NCBI RefSeq assembly: GCF_026626745.1
Contig: NZ_JAPNJW010000002.1
Location: forward strand, 62,001 to 126,000
Length of the DNA: 64,000 nucleotides
Source: Nannocystis sp. RBIL2
Lineage (GTDB): Bacteria; Myxococcota_A; Polyangia; Nannocystales; Nannocystaceae
Direction of reading: 5' to 3'
Part shown: positions 11,270-23,867 of the stretch, in pieces
Layout of the letters: each line of letters opens with the position of its first letter
Position numbering within the stretch: the stretch's first letter is position 1
Notes under the pieces: model-generated
The model's database searches: none
What the model was told of the DNA's origin: nothing
What the model saw: the letters and a program-made list of their open reading frames with translations, nothing else
Made by a program: the position numbers and the translations under genes

Positions 11270-13237
11270 TAACGCGCGACAGGTGGCGGTGCGCAGGCCG
11301 AGGCCGCGGGCGCGGGCCAGCACGTCCTCGGCGAGGGCGCGGGCCTCGTCGAGGTCGTCGGCGCTGCCGTCGAGCAGGGCGCGGGCCAGGCGGGCGCGGG
11401 CCCGCAGCTCGGTGCGGGCGTCGCCGCGGGCGGCGGCCATGTCGGCGGCGTGCAGCAGCAGCGCGCGCGCGGCCTGGACGTCGCCGTGCTCGGCCGAGAC
11501 CTCGCCGAGGTTGACCACGACCTCGAGCAGCAGGCCGGGGTGGCCGATCGCCTCGTGCAGCTCGAGCGCCTTGCGGAGGTAGCGCTCGGCGCGGCGGTAG
11601 AGGCCGATCGCGGTGTAGACGATGCCGAGGTTGGCCAGCTTGGTGCCGGTCGCGGCGCGGTCGCCGAGGTCGCGGTCGACCTGCAGGGCGGCGCGGAAGT
11701 AGTCGACCGCCTCCTGGTAGCGGGTGCCGCGGCCGGCGACCTCGCCGAGGCTGTTGAGCGCCTCACCCTCGAGGCGCAACAGGCCTGTCTTTTGGGCCAG
11801 GTGCAGAGTGGCCTCGAAGTTGACGACTGCTTCGGCCAGCCTGCCCTGCGCGAGCTGGGCCCGGCCGAGCGCGGCGTGGAGGCGGCAGCGCTGGGCCGCG
11901 GCCTCGGGCGGGCAGTGGGCCAGGCCGGCGGCGGCCAGGCGCTCGGCCTCCTCGGGCCGGTCGCGGGCGAGCATCAGCGCCGAGCCGATCTCGCCGACCA
12001 GGCCGCGGTGCGGGTCGGCGTCGGGCAGCGACTCGGTCTGCCGCGCCAGCCGCGGGAACAATTGCTCGGCCCGCTGGATGCGCCCGCAGTCGAGGTAGAA
12101 GCGGAGCAGACGGCCGAGGGCGAACACCTCGCGCTCGTTGTTGCCGAGCGCGAGCCGTAGGAGCGCCCGCAGATCGGCGCCCTGGGCCCGCCGGCGACCC
12201 CACGCGGCCAAGATCGATTCGCGCTCGCGCAGCGCGTCCCAGGCCCGCGGATCGGCCTCGGGCCGCATCGACCGCAGCGCCAGCGACAGGTAGTAGTAGG
12301 CCTCGACGTTGCCGGCGACGTCGCGGGCGAACCGGGCCGCGCGCAGGGCCGGCTCGATCGCCGCCTCGGGCCGGCGCGCCTGGGCCCAGTGATCGGCGAT
12401 CGGGCCGTCGTCGCGGCCGGGCTGGTAGTCGGCGCGCGCGGCCTTGAGCTCGGCCGAGCGCGCGTGCATGGCTTCACATGTCCCCGGGGCCAGGTTGGTG
12501 CGGGCCACCTCGTGGAGGCTGAGGGTTGCGAACCGGGCCGCCGGCGGGGCGCCCGCGGGCTGCGGCGGGCGCTCGAGCAGGCCGGCGTCGACCAGGGCGG
12601 CCAGCGGCGCGACCAGCTCGGCCAGCGGGCGCTCCAGCAGGGCCGCGAGCTCGCCTGTCCGAAAGGTCAGGCCGAGCACCGCGGCGCCGTCGACCAGCGC
12701 GCGCGCCTCGGGGCCGAGCGCGTCGAGGCGGGCCAGCAGCGCGTCCTCGACGCTCGGCGGGACCTCGATGCGAGCGCCGCGCTGGTGGACGCGCCACAGC
12801 CGGCCGTCGTCGCCGGGGCCGATCACGCCGCGGCGCAGCAGGTCGGCCAGGGTCTCCTCGATGAACAGCGGGTTGCCGCCGGTGCGGGCGACGATCGCCG
12901 CGGCCAGCTCCTCGGCCTCGGCGGGGTCTTCGAAGCGACGGACCACCAGCTCGCGGCGGGCGTGCTCGTCGAGCTCGCGCAGCTCGATGGTGTGGACCCG
13001 CGGCATGGCCCGCAGCTCGTCGGCGCGCGGGCCGGGGCGGGCGGTGGCGAGGCCCATCAGCGGCAGGCTGTGCGGCTCCTGCAGCCACTCGCGCAGCAGG
13101 CCCGCGCTGTGAGCGTCGACGTGGTGCAGGTCCTCGACCACCACCAGCACCGGGCGGCGCTGGGCGAGGGCACGGATCAGCCGGCGGATCGGCCGCCACA
13201 GCCGCTCGCGCCGCGACTGCGGGTCGCTGGCGGCTTC

Positions 13238-13283
13238 GCTGTCCTGACGGACATGTGCGATGCTACCTGTCCCCGGGGACACG
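13238..13283. repeat. Intragenic 14-bp CWTG array, four units
   Basis: GCTG at 13238, CATG at 13252, CCTG at 13266 and CACG at 13280 keep the 14-bp period. Bases 13268-13281 form a perfect TGTCC-CCGG-GGACA hairpin. The array encodes a stretch after the ATPase lid of the kinase hybrid (around SPGTGSIAHVRQDSE), which looks like a flexible insertion. Confidence 0.7.
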
Positions 13284-15403
13284 CCGAGCGCGCGCGCGAG
13301 GGCCTGCGCCAGCTCGCCGGCGCCGATCACCCGCTCGCTGACGAGGCGCGACTCGATGTCGGCCGCGCTGGTGTCCGGGCCGGCGTCGAGGAACTGGCGC
13401 AGCATCTCGTGGAACACCCCGAGCGGGACGTTGCGGCGGCGCCACTGGCCGCGCGCGCGCAGGACGACGCAGCCGCCGCGGGGCAGGGCGGCGAGGAAGC
13501 GGTCGAGCAGGGCGCGCTTGCCGATCCCGGGCCCGCCGACGACCAGCACCGTGCGCGCGACCCGGGTGCGGATCGCCTCGGCGAAGTTGTCGCGCAGCAG
13601 CTTGAGCTCGAGCTCGCGGCCGTACAGCGGCTGGCGCCCGCCGCCGGTCACGAGCCGCGGCGCGACCGCGGGCCCGAGCAGCGGCACCGCCTGCGCCAGC
13701 GCGCTGGCCCACGGCGGCAGCACGCCGCCGGTGAGGTCGACCGCGCGACGCGGACGCACGACCTCGATCGCGCGCGGCGGTCCGAACTGCCACGCGGTGC
13801 CGAGCCGCGCCGCCAGGTCGCCCGCGACCAGCACCGGCCCGTCGAGCACGCCGTCGGCCATCGCCTGCAGGTGACGCCGCAGGTCGTGCCCGACCTCGAC
13901 CGTCGGCATGCCCGAAGGGACATGTCGGATCGGCAAGGGCGCTGCGGCCAGGACCACGCCGATCTGGTGCCCGGGCGCGGCCTCGCCGGCCGACTCGCGC
14001 AGCGCCAGCGCGGCCCGCAGCGCCGCCTCGTCGACGTCGCCGGCGTCGAGCACGGCGCCGAACACCATCAGCAGGCCGCGCGGCCCGAGCTCGCACACGT
14101 GGGCGTCGCGCTTGTAAGCGATGTCGCGGGCGAGCGCGTAGAAGCGGGCCGGCTCGGCCGGGGCGTCGACCCCGGGCGCGGGGGCCAGCGCGGCCTTGAG
14201 CAAGACGACCCGCCGGACCTCGGGCCGCGCCGGCGCGTGCAGCTGCGACTGAGAGCCCTCGATCTCGCGCGTGACCTCGGCGTCGCCGGAGCCGCGGGAG
14301 TACAGCGGATCGGGCACGCGCGCGGCGACGAAGGCCGACAGCACCTCGTCGTCGACGACCGGATCGGCGCGGTGGAGGAACGCCGCCAGCGCGCTCTGCA
14401 TCGCCCGCGCGCTGTCCCACCGCTCGCTCGGCTCGCGCGCGAGGCGCGGTCGACCACCGCCGCCAGCTCCTCCGGCACCTCGGGAGCGACGCGGCGCAGC
14501 GGCGGCAGCGGGCGCGTGCGGACCTGCTCGAGCGCGGCCATGCGGTCGGCGTCGCGGAACACCAGCTCGCCGATCAGCAGCTCGTAGAGCACCACGCCGA
14601 GCGAGTAGATGTCGGAGCGGGCGTCGAGCGGCCAGCCGTTGGCCTGCTCGGGCGACATGTACGCGATCTTGCCCTGGATCGTGCTGTCCTCGGCGCCGCC
14701 GTCGCGGCGGGCTCGCGCGGCGGTGCGGGCGATCCCGAAGTCCAGGATCTTCACCGTGCCGGCGAGGCTCAGCATGATGTTGTGCGGGCTGATGTCGCGG
14801 TGGACGATGGCCAGCGGGCGGCCGAAGTCGTCGCGCTTGGCGTGCGCGTAGGCGAGGCCGGCGGCGACCTGGTGGGCGATGTAAGCGGCGACGACGATCG
14901 GCACGCGCTCGCCTCGCTGGCCGACCAGCCGGACCATGCGCATCAGGTCGACGCCCTCGACCAGCTCCATGGCGAGATAGAAGGCCCCGCCGACGCGGCC
15001 GAAGTCGAACACCTGGACGATGTTGGCGTGGTTGAGGCCGAGCGCGACCTCGGCCTCGGCGACGAACATCCGCATGAACTCGGGCTGGTCGGCGACGTCG
15101 CTGCGGATCTTCTTGATGACGACGCGCTTCTTCAGCCCCTCGGCCACGCCGGCCTCGGCGAGGAACACGTCGGCCATGCCACCCTCGCCGATCCGCTGGA
15201 TCAGGGTGTAGCGGCCGAAGATCTGCGGCGTCATGGGCACGAGCGCGCGCAGTGTAGCAGTCCGCGAGTTTCGCCCGGCGCGCCGACCCCGTGAGACTTC
15301 GGGGCGCACGCACCTTCGCGCGCCGGATCACGGCCGCGCATGGCGGCGCGTGTCGGCGGGCGGACGCCGCTGTCGGTGCCGCGCGCTGCCGGCTGCTAAA
15401 CGC

Positions 15404-15428
15404 GAAAACGGCCGCGGGGGCCGTTTTC
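15404..15428 (-). terminator. Intrinsic terminator of adhC
   Basis: A perfect 10-bp stem, GAAAACGGCC (15404-15413) and GGCCGTTTTC (15419-15428), with a 5-base loop, lies 35 bp beyond the adhC stop codon. The leftward transcript ends the stem in a run of U, as expected for an intrinsic terminator. The rest of 15235-15462 shows nothing else. Confidence 0.8.
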
Positions 15429-15462
15429 TGCCGATTCGGCGGCCTCGTGCGGGGGGCCGCGC

Positions 15463-16575
<1,113 letters not shown>

Positions 16576-16585
16576 CCGGGGACGA

Positions 16586-17155
16586 TTAGCCCGGGCAGAC
16601 CAAGTTGTCGAGAGGCTGACAACCCACGACCCACTGCTCGGGGTCGAGGCAGGCCGCGGAGGGCGCCTGCAGGCAGTCGAGGAAGAAGGCGCTCGGCTGC
16701 AGCTCGCAGCGGTACACGCCCTTCAGCCAGCGGCCGCCGGCGTCGCTCTCGCCGGAGGCCTGCCGCAGCGCCACGCCCGGGCCGACGATCGCGTAGTCGA
16801 GGCGCGCCGTCGCGTCGCTGAACTCGGCGACCGTCTCGACGAGGCCCGGCTCGCCGCGCGCCAGGCTGGTGAACACGCAGAGATCGCTGGGGCTGAAGGC
16901 CGAGGGCGTCAGGCCGGCGTCGAGGCCGGCGCCGAAGAACGGGAACTCGCACGGCACCGACAGCTCGCACTCGAGCAGCTGCCGCGGCAGCGGCTCCTCC
17001 ATCGCCTCTTTCTCGTCGGGGTCCTGGCCCGCGCCGTCGCCGTCGCCATCGTCGTCGCCGTCGTCGCCGGCTTGGAGATAGGTGCCAGTGGTGTCCGCGG
17101 CGCAGGCGGGAGCGAGCGCGAGGAGGGTGACCAGGAGGCTGACGTGGCGGGCCAT
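16586..17155 (-). CDS. Putative exported protein / lipoprotein, acidic linker
   Basis: Not recognised. The 189-residue product starts MARHVSLLVTLLALAPACAAD, a short signal sequence with a Cys at about position 18 in a non-canonical lipobox (APAC). Next comes a strongly acidic Asp/Gly linker of roughly 20 residues, then a Cys-containing globular domain with about seven further Cys, including LECELSVPCEFPF and a terminal CPG. The paired Cys suggest disulfides, so a periplasmic or surface location is likely. It lies 10 bp upstream of adhC on the same strand and may be co-transcribed by position only. Confidence 0.65.
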   Translation of the reverse strand: MARHVSLLVTLLALAPACAADTTGTYLQAGDDGDDDGDGDGAGQDPDEKEAMEEPLPRQLLECELSVPCEFPFFGAGLDAGLTPSAFSPSDLCVFTSLARGEPGLVETVAEFSDATARLDYAIVGPGVALRQASGESDAGGRWLKGVYRCELQPSAFFLDCLQAPSAACLDPEQWVVGCQPLDNLVCPG

Positions 17156-17223
17156 GACAGCGAACAGCGATGCACGTCACGGGCGCGCCGGACGGCCGGT
17201 AAATCATCAACAATTCCGGTGGG

Positions 17224-18219
17224 ATGAATATATTCAAAGCGGCGGGTGGCCCGCTATCGGGACATCCCTGTCAGGGGGCCGGACACGCGCTCGCAACGCG
17301 GATCCGGTCGCGGGGCGGCCGCACGATCCTGCGAAACGTCCGAGCCTCCCAAAGCTCGTGCGCGGACCTCGTGCAAGACCAGGCGGCCGGCGAACGACTA
17401 CTCCATGTGTTCACCACGCGAACCGTCACCTCGGTCGACCTCGGCCTCGCCACCGCGGGCCCTCTCTTCCTCGCCGGCGCGCTGCCCCCCGGTCCACGCG
17501 TGGCGATCGTCGGCAGTCGCGCTGCCCGTCGCGATCGCCTCGCGCTGCTCGGTCCGGCTGTCGCTGCCATGCAAGCTGCCGGTCTGGCGCTGGTGTCCGG
17601 CGGGGCGATCGGCGTCGACATCGCGGCGCACCGCGCGGCGCTGTCCGGAGGCGTGCCGCAGCTGGCCGTCCTGCCGTGCGGCGCCGATCGACCCTATCCC
17701 TCGCAACATGTCCCCTGGTACAGGTCGATCGCCGCCGCGCCGGCTTCGGGCCTGCTCTTCTGCCACCCGCCCGGCACCGAACCGTGCCGACAGATGTTCG
17801 CCAGCCGCAACGCGATCGTCGTCGAGCTGGCGACGGCCGTGCTGGTGATCGAGGCCGCCGCGCGCTCGGGCAGCCACGGCACCGGCGCGCTCGCCCTGAA
17901 GCGCAAGCGACGGCTCGCGGTCGTGCTCGGCAGCCCCGGCTGCGCCGACCTCGCGGCCCGCGGCGCGACCGGTCTGCCGTGCGAGCCCGACGCATTCGCA
18001 CCGGCGTTCGCGGCCTGGCTGGCGGGTGAGGCCGCGTCGCAGCGCCGCTTCCCGGCCGAGCTCGCCTGGCTCGAGGAAGCGCTGGCCACCGCCGGTCCGC
18101 GCGGCTTCAGCCTCGACGCCGTCCCCGATCCGCTGCACCGACTCGTCGATCTGCTGACGGCGCAGCGCCTCGGGCTCATCGTCGAGTCGCCGCCCGGCCG
18201 CTACTGGCGCGTGGGCTGA
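17224..18219 (+). CDS. dprA: DNA-processing protein DprA-like
   Basis: DprA binds incoming single-stranded DNA and loads RecA during natural transformation. The Rossmann core is clear from about residue 88: VAIVGSRAAR, LVSGGAIGVDIAAHRAAL, LPCGADRPYPSQH, PPGTEPCRQMFASRNAIV and AAARSGSHGTGAL, all family signatures. A short winged-helix-like tail ends the protein. At 331 residues it is slightly short and the first 70 residues align poorly with the family, so the true start may lie inside. The upstream 68 bp is unusually AT-rich and divides it from a divergent lipoprotein gene. A 14-bp element with CATG at 17707 and CAGG at 17721 encodes part of the QHVPWYRS stretch. Confidence 0.85.
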   Translation: MNIFKAAGGPLSGHPCQGAGHALATRIRSRGGRTILRNVRASQSSCADLVQDQAAGERLLHVFTTRTVTSVDLGLATAGPLFLAGALPPGPRVAIVGSRAARRDRLALLGPAVAAMQAAGLALVSGGAIGVDIAAHRAALSGGVPQLAVLPCGADRPYPSQHVPWYRSIAAAPASGLLFCHPPGTEPCRQMFASRNAIVVELATAVLVIEAAARSGSHGTGALALKRKRRLAVVLGSPGCADLAARGATGLPCEPDAFAPAFAAWLAGEAASQRRFPAELAWLEEALATAGPRGFSLDAVPDPLHRLVDLLTAQRLGLIVESPPGRYWRVG

Positions 18220-18398
18220 CTCGTCGTGATCATTGGGGTCGTAGGGCTGCTGGTGGCGCAGCGCCGGGCGCGTGGTCGAGTCGCTGCCCGGCGCGCGTCG
18301 ACCTTCCCGTCGCCGCGCCCGCGCCGCGTGTCGGGCCGGCGAGCGCCGTTCTGCGCGAAGTCCTCCGCGCGCCGCGGCGAGCCGCTATCCTGCGGCCG

Positions 18399-19893
<1,495 letters not shown>

Positions 19894-19991
19894 GGACGCG
19901 CTCGCCTCGCCGGCCGGGCGCGGCGGCCTCTTCGCGCAATTGAGCGCGAACGGTGGCAACCGGGGGAAAACTCCCGCATCATGGGCCGCCC

Positions 19992-22900
19992 ATGCTCGCC
20001 GTCACAGCCGCCCGCCACGCCTGGCTCGCGCTCGCGCTCGCCGTGGCCCCGGGACCGGCCGCTCCGTCCACTGCTCCGACCCCGCCCCCGGCCGCGCCGC
20101 CGCAGGCCCCGCTGTTCAAGCCGGGCGTCCTCGACGCCGCGCACCCTGGGCGATGGGTCCGCGAGTTCGATCGCCGCAAGGCGATCCTCCGCAACGAACC
20201 TGGCCCTGCGGCCATCCTCGCGCTGCTCGGCCTGGTCTTCGACCTCCACGGCGAGGTCCCGCGCGACGAGCTCCTGGCCTTCGTCGACGGCGCGCGCAAG
20301 CACCGGGAGCCGCTGGTCGCCAGCTACGCCGGCTACGTGCGCGGGCAGCTGCTCGAGCAGGAGGGGCAGGGGCAGGCGCCGAACGCCGAGGCGGCCTTCC
20401 GCGCCGAGGGTTACCTGCTCGACTGGCAGATCGTCGGCCCGTTCGACAACAGCGGCCGCGGCGGCCACGACCAGGAGTTCGAGCCGGAGAAGGCGCCGTT
20501 TTCGGCCGGCCAGACCTTCGTCGGCAAGTTGCCGGGCGAGCCGTTGCCGTGGCGCGCGTTCGTCCACGCCAAGGCGCCGCGCAACGGCTTCGTCAACCTC
20601 GGCGACCTCCTCCAGCCGGACACGGACGTCACCGGCTACGCGACCCTGTGGATCCGCAGCGACAAGGCCGTCGACGCCGCCCTGCACATCGGCGCCGCCG
20701 GGGCCTACAAGATCTGGCTCGACGGCGTACCGGTCGGCCAGGCCGACAGCTACCACTCACCCAACGCGCTCCAGGACGCCCACCCGATGCGCCTGCAGGC
20801 CGGGTGGAACCGCCTGCTCGTCAAGCTCGGCGCCGACGAGGGACTGTGGGGTTTTTACGCCCGCGTCAGCGCCCCGTCGGGCGCCCCGCTGACCGGCCTC
20901 GAGGTCCGCGGCAGCCCTCCCGAAGCACCTCAAGCTCCAGGTCAGAAAACTGCGCCCAAAGAGGCGAAAATCAATGCAAAAGCGCCGGCGAAGTCGAAGC
21001 CGGTCCGGAGCCTCCGCGGGCTGCTCGAGGCGCGCACCCAGGGGTCGCGACCGCGGCCTGCGGACCGGCTCGCCCTGGTCGAGTTCTACCGCTGGACCTC
21101 ACCGTTCGCCCCCGAGGATCGCACCGCGGTCGACCGCGCGCGCGAGGCCGACGAGGCCGTCAAGACCGCCCGCAGCGCCCAGCTGCTGGCGATCCTCGAC
21201 CCCGACCAGAACTCGAGCCGGACCGCGCTGCTCGCCGGCATCGAGCGCGCGCGCAAGGAGGGCAAGGCCAGCGCGCCGCTCCTGGCGTCGATGTTGGCCG
21301 ACCTGAGCCTGCGCTACCACAGCCTCGGCCTCGAGGAGCGCGGGCGGGCGCTGCTCGACGAGGCGTTCGCCACCACCCCCGACGACCCGCTGATCGAGCT
21401 GATGCTGGCGGCTCGGCTGGCGAGCGACGGCTTCCCGCTGGCCGCGCTCGAGTGGATCGAGGACATGCTGAAGCGCTACCCCGGCTCGGTGCTGCTGCTG
21501 CGCGACCGGGCCGACCGCCTGCTCGATCTCGGGCGCACCGAGCCGGCGCTGGCGCTGCTCGAGAAGCTGGCCGGCGATCGGCCGACCGACGGCGGGCTGG
21601 CGCGGCAGATCGCCGACGGCAAGCTGCGGCTCGGCAAGCCGGACGCGGCCGCCGAGGTCGGCCGCCGGCGCGCGGCCGCCGTGCCCGGCTTGCCGGAGGC
21701 GTTCCGCGAGGTCGCCCGACTCGAGGAGGCGCGCGGCGACCTGACGAAGGCCCGGGCTGCATTGCAGGAGGCAGTCGACCTCGCGCCGCAGGACGCCGAC
21801 CTGCACACCGCGCTCGCCCGCCTGGCCGCGCGCGACGGCGACGGGGCGGCGGCGATCCGCAGCGTGCGGCGCTCGCTGGCCCTGCGGCCGCAGCAGCCCG
21901 AGCTGCGCGACTACCTGGCGACCCTCGACGCGACCCAGAAGGACGACCTGCTGGCCCGTTACCCGGTCGACTTCGAGGCCCTGGCCAAGAAGTCGACCCC
22001 GAAGTCGTGGGCCGGCAAGGACGCCGGGGTCCTGCTCCACCGCACCGTCGTGCGCGTGCTGCCCAACGGCCTGACCGAGCGGCTCGAGCACCGCGTCGTG
22101 CGCGTCCTCGACGACCGCGGGATCCGCAGCCAGGCCGTGCAGGGGATGGTCTACGACCCCGAGGAGGCCTACGTCGACGTCCGCCGCGCGCGCGTGCGGC
22201 GGACCGACGGGCGCATCGAGGAGATCGGCGATCCCACCGTCGTCTCGCTGACCGACGCCGGCTACCGCATGTTCTACGACCAGCGGCAGCAGCGGGTGAA
22301 CTTCAGCGGCCTGCGGGTCGGCGACGTGCTCGAGGTCGCGTTCGTGCGCCGCGACACCGCGCTGCGCAACAAGTTCGACGACTACTTCGGCGAGATGGTC
22401 CCGCTCGAGGGGTTCGAGCCGCAGCTGCTGCGCGAGTACGTGCTCGAGGCGCCGTCGTCGCGGAAGCTCTACTTCAACCAGCCGGTCGAGCAGGAGCCCG
22501 GGCCCACCAAGGAGACCGTGCGCTACCGGGTGACGATGGGCGAGCGCCGCGGGATCAAGCCCGAGAGCGGGATGCCGGGCTGGACCGAGCTGGTCAAGTA
22601 CCTCCACGTCAGCACCTTCAGCGACTGGGACGCCGTCGGCCGCTGGTACTGGGGCCTGGTCAAGGAGCAGCTGGTCGTCGACGCCAAGATCAAGGCGGCG
22701 GTCCAGGATGTCCTGAAGAGCCTGCCCAAAGGGGCAGGTGAGCGCGAGAAGGTGCGCGCGCTGTACAAGCACGTGATCACGTCCACGCGCTACGTCGGCC
22801 TCGAGTTCGGCATCCACGGCTTCAAGCCGTACCGCACCACCGACGTGTACGACCGCCGCTTCGGTGACTGCAAGGACAAGGCGAGCCTGCTCAAGGTCAT

Positions 22901-23807
22901 GCTCGCCGAGGCCGGCATCGCCTCGCACCTGGTGCTGGTGCGCACCCGCGATCAGGGCACGCTCGGGGCCACGCCGGCCAGCCTCTCGGCCTTCAACCAC
23001 GCCATCACCTACGTCCCCAGCCTCGACCTCTACCTCGACGGCACCGCCGAGTTCTCGGGGCCCGAGGAGCTGCCGACCGGCGACCAGGGCGCGACGGTGC
23101 TGGTGGTGCGCGACGGCAAGGGCGCCGAGTTCAAGACCATCCCGGTCAGCCAGCCCGGCGACAACAAGCAGATCGTGCATCAGACGGTCGAGCTGAAGCC
23201 CGACGGCAGCGCCGACGTGAAGCACCTGTTCACCGTCACCGGCGCCTCGGCGGCCTCGTGGCGCAGCGCCCTGCAGGCGGCCGAGAACCGCAAGGAGCGG
23301 CTGACCCAGGTGTGGGGCGGCCAGTTCCCAGGGCTGGAGATCCGCGAGCTCGAGGCGCCGAACATCGGCGACGTCCTGCACCCGGTCCAGCTCCGCAGCG
23401 CCTGGAGCGTGCCCGCGTGGGCCCAGCGCCAGGGCGACGTGCTGCGCTTCAACGTGCTCGGCCACCGCACCGGCTTGCAGCGCGGCCTCGCCGGCCAGGC
23501 CGCGCGCGAGCACGACCTGGTGATGGCGGCCCCCGCCACCGAGGTCAACGTCATCGAGGTCACCGCGCCGAAGGGCTACACCTTCGGCCAGTCCCCCGCG
23601 GGCAAGTCGTTCGAGACGCCATTCGCCCGCTTCACCCTCGACGTCGCCGGTCGCGGCGACCGCGTCGAGGTCCGCACCGAGCTCGAGTATCGTACCCACC
23701 GCTTCAAGGCCGCCGACTACCGCGCCCTGCGCGAGTTCCTCGGCCAGGTCGACGGCGCCCTCGAGCAGGCGTTCGAGCTCCGCCCCGAGCCGCGGGGGGC
23801 GAACTGA
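19992..23807 (+). CDS. Large exported TPR / DUF3857 / transglutaminase-like protein
   Basis: A 1271-residue protein. The ATG at 19992 gives a signal-like start (MLAVTAARHAWLALALAVAPG). A Pro/Ala linker leads to a jelly-roll-like domain (LLDWQIVGPFDNSG to LGADEGLWGFYARVS), then TPR-like repeats, then a DUF3857 beta domain (VRVLPNGLTERLEHRVVRVL onwards), then a transglutaminase-like domain. The presumed catalytic triad is present: Cys960 in FGDCKDKASLL, His in SAFNHAITYV and Asp in YLDGTAE. It may act on, or bind, envelope peptides; the substrate is unknown. It is followed directly by a paralogue of similar layout. A perfect 14-bp-type hairpin at 22721-22738 (CCTGCCC-AAAG-GGGCAGG) encodes SLPKGAG just before the catalytic domain. 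Confidence 0.85.
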   Translation: MLAVTAARHAWLALALAVAPGPAAPSTAPTPPPAAPPQAPLFKPGVLDAAHPGRWVREFDRRKAILRNEPGPAAILALLGLVFDLHGEVPRDELLAFVDGARKHREPLVASYAGYVRGQLLEQEGQGQAPNAEAAFRAEGYLLDWQIVGPFDNSGRGGHDQEFEPEKAPFSAGQTFVGKLPGEPLPWRAFVHAKAPRNGFVNLGDLLQPDTDVTGYATLWIRSDKAVDAALHIGAAGAYKIWLDGVPVGQADSYHSPNALQDAHPMRLQAGWNRLLVKLGADEGLWGFYARVSAPSGAPLTGLEVRGSPPEAPQAPGQKTAPKEAKINAKAPAKSKPVRSLRGLLEARTQGSRPRPADRLALVEFYRWTSPFAPEDRTAVDRAREADEAVKTARSAQLLAILDPDQNSSRTALLAGIERARKEGKASAPLLASMLADLSLRYHSLGLEERGRALLDEAFATTPDDPLIELMLAARLASDGFPLAALEWIEDMLKRYPGSVLLLRDRADRLLDLGRTEPALALLEKLAGDRPTDGGLARQIADGKLRLGKPDAAAEVGRRRAAAVPGLPEAFREVARLEEARGDLTKARAALQEAVDLAPQDADLHTALARLAARDGDGAAAIRSVRRSLALRPQQPELRDYLATLDATQKDDLLARYPVDFEALAKKSTPKSWAGKDAGVLLHRTVVRVLPNGLTERLEHRVVRVLDDRGIRSQAVQGMVYDPEEAYVDVRRARVRRTDGRIEEIGDPTVVSLTDAGYRMFYDQRQQRVNFSGLRVGDVLEVAFVRRDTALRNKFDDYFGEMVPLEGFEPQLLREYVLEAPSSRKLYFNQPVEQEPGPTKETVRYRVTMGERRGIKPESGMPGWTELVKYLHVSTFSDWDAVGRWYWGLVKEQLVVDAKIKAAVQDVLKSLPKGAGEREKVRALYKHVITSTRYVGLEFGIHGFKPYRTTDVYDRRFGDCKDKASLLKVMLAEAGIASHLVLVRTRDQGTLGATPASLSAFNHAITYVPSLDLYLDGTAEFSGPEELPTGDQGATVLVVRDGKGAEFKTIPVSQPGDNKQIVHQTVELKPDGSADVKHLFTVTGASAASWRSALQAAENRKERLTQVWGGQFPGLEIRELEAPNIGDVLHPVQLRSAWSVPAWAQRQGDVLRFNVLGHRTGLQRGLAGQAAREHDLVMAAPATEVNVIEVTAPKGYTFGQSPAGKSFETPFARFTLDVAGRGDRVEVRTELEYRTHRFKAADYRALREFLGQVDGALEQAFELRPEPRGAN

Positions 23808-23867
23808 CATGTCCCGGAGCACCTTGCCCTTGCACCCTGTTCGTTCGCGCATGTCCCTTCGCGCAGC
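23808..23867. repeat. 14-bp CWTG array across a gene junction and start codon
   Basis: CATG at 23808, CCTT at 23822, CCTG at 23836, CATG at 23850 and CAGC at 23864 keep the 14-bp period. The array begins at the stop codon of the upstream gene. The ATG of the next lipoprotein (23851) is the ATG inside the fourth unit, and an alternative ATG (23809) lies in the first. Confidence 0.7.

Larger units (their letters stand above)
10979..15234 (-). pseudogene. Ser/Thr kinase - ATPase - TPR hybrid, frameshifted
   Basis: A giant signalling protein of about 1420 residues once one base is restored. Kinase domain at residues 1-280: GEGGMADVFLAE loop at 16-27, Lys41, HRDISPHN, DFG and GKIAYMSPEQ. After it come a degenerate cyclase-like or regulatory stretch, then an AAA_16-type ATPase with Walker A GGPGIGKR and Walker B PVLVVVEDLHHVD, and about 500 residues of TPR-like helices. 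This matches the known kinase/AAA/TPR architecture of myxobacterial regulators. The frames join near 14435-14450 at VVDRA / LAREPSERWD; a missing C in a C run explains the shift, so sequencing error is likely. I chose the ATG at 15234, just before IFGRYTLIQRIGEGG. Several 14-bp elements lie inside: 11238-11269, 11784-11801, 12477-12494, 12654-12671, 13238-13283 and 13907-13924. Confidence 0.8.

Noticed and set aside
18226..18398. Upstream extension of the acs frame as coding
   Set aside because: The extra N-terminal residues are Arg/Pro-rich and match nothing; the conserved Acs start lies at 18399 in another frame.
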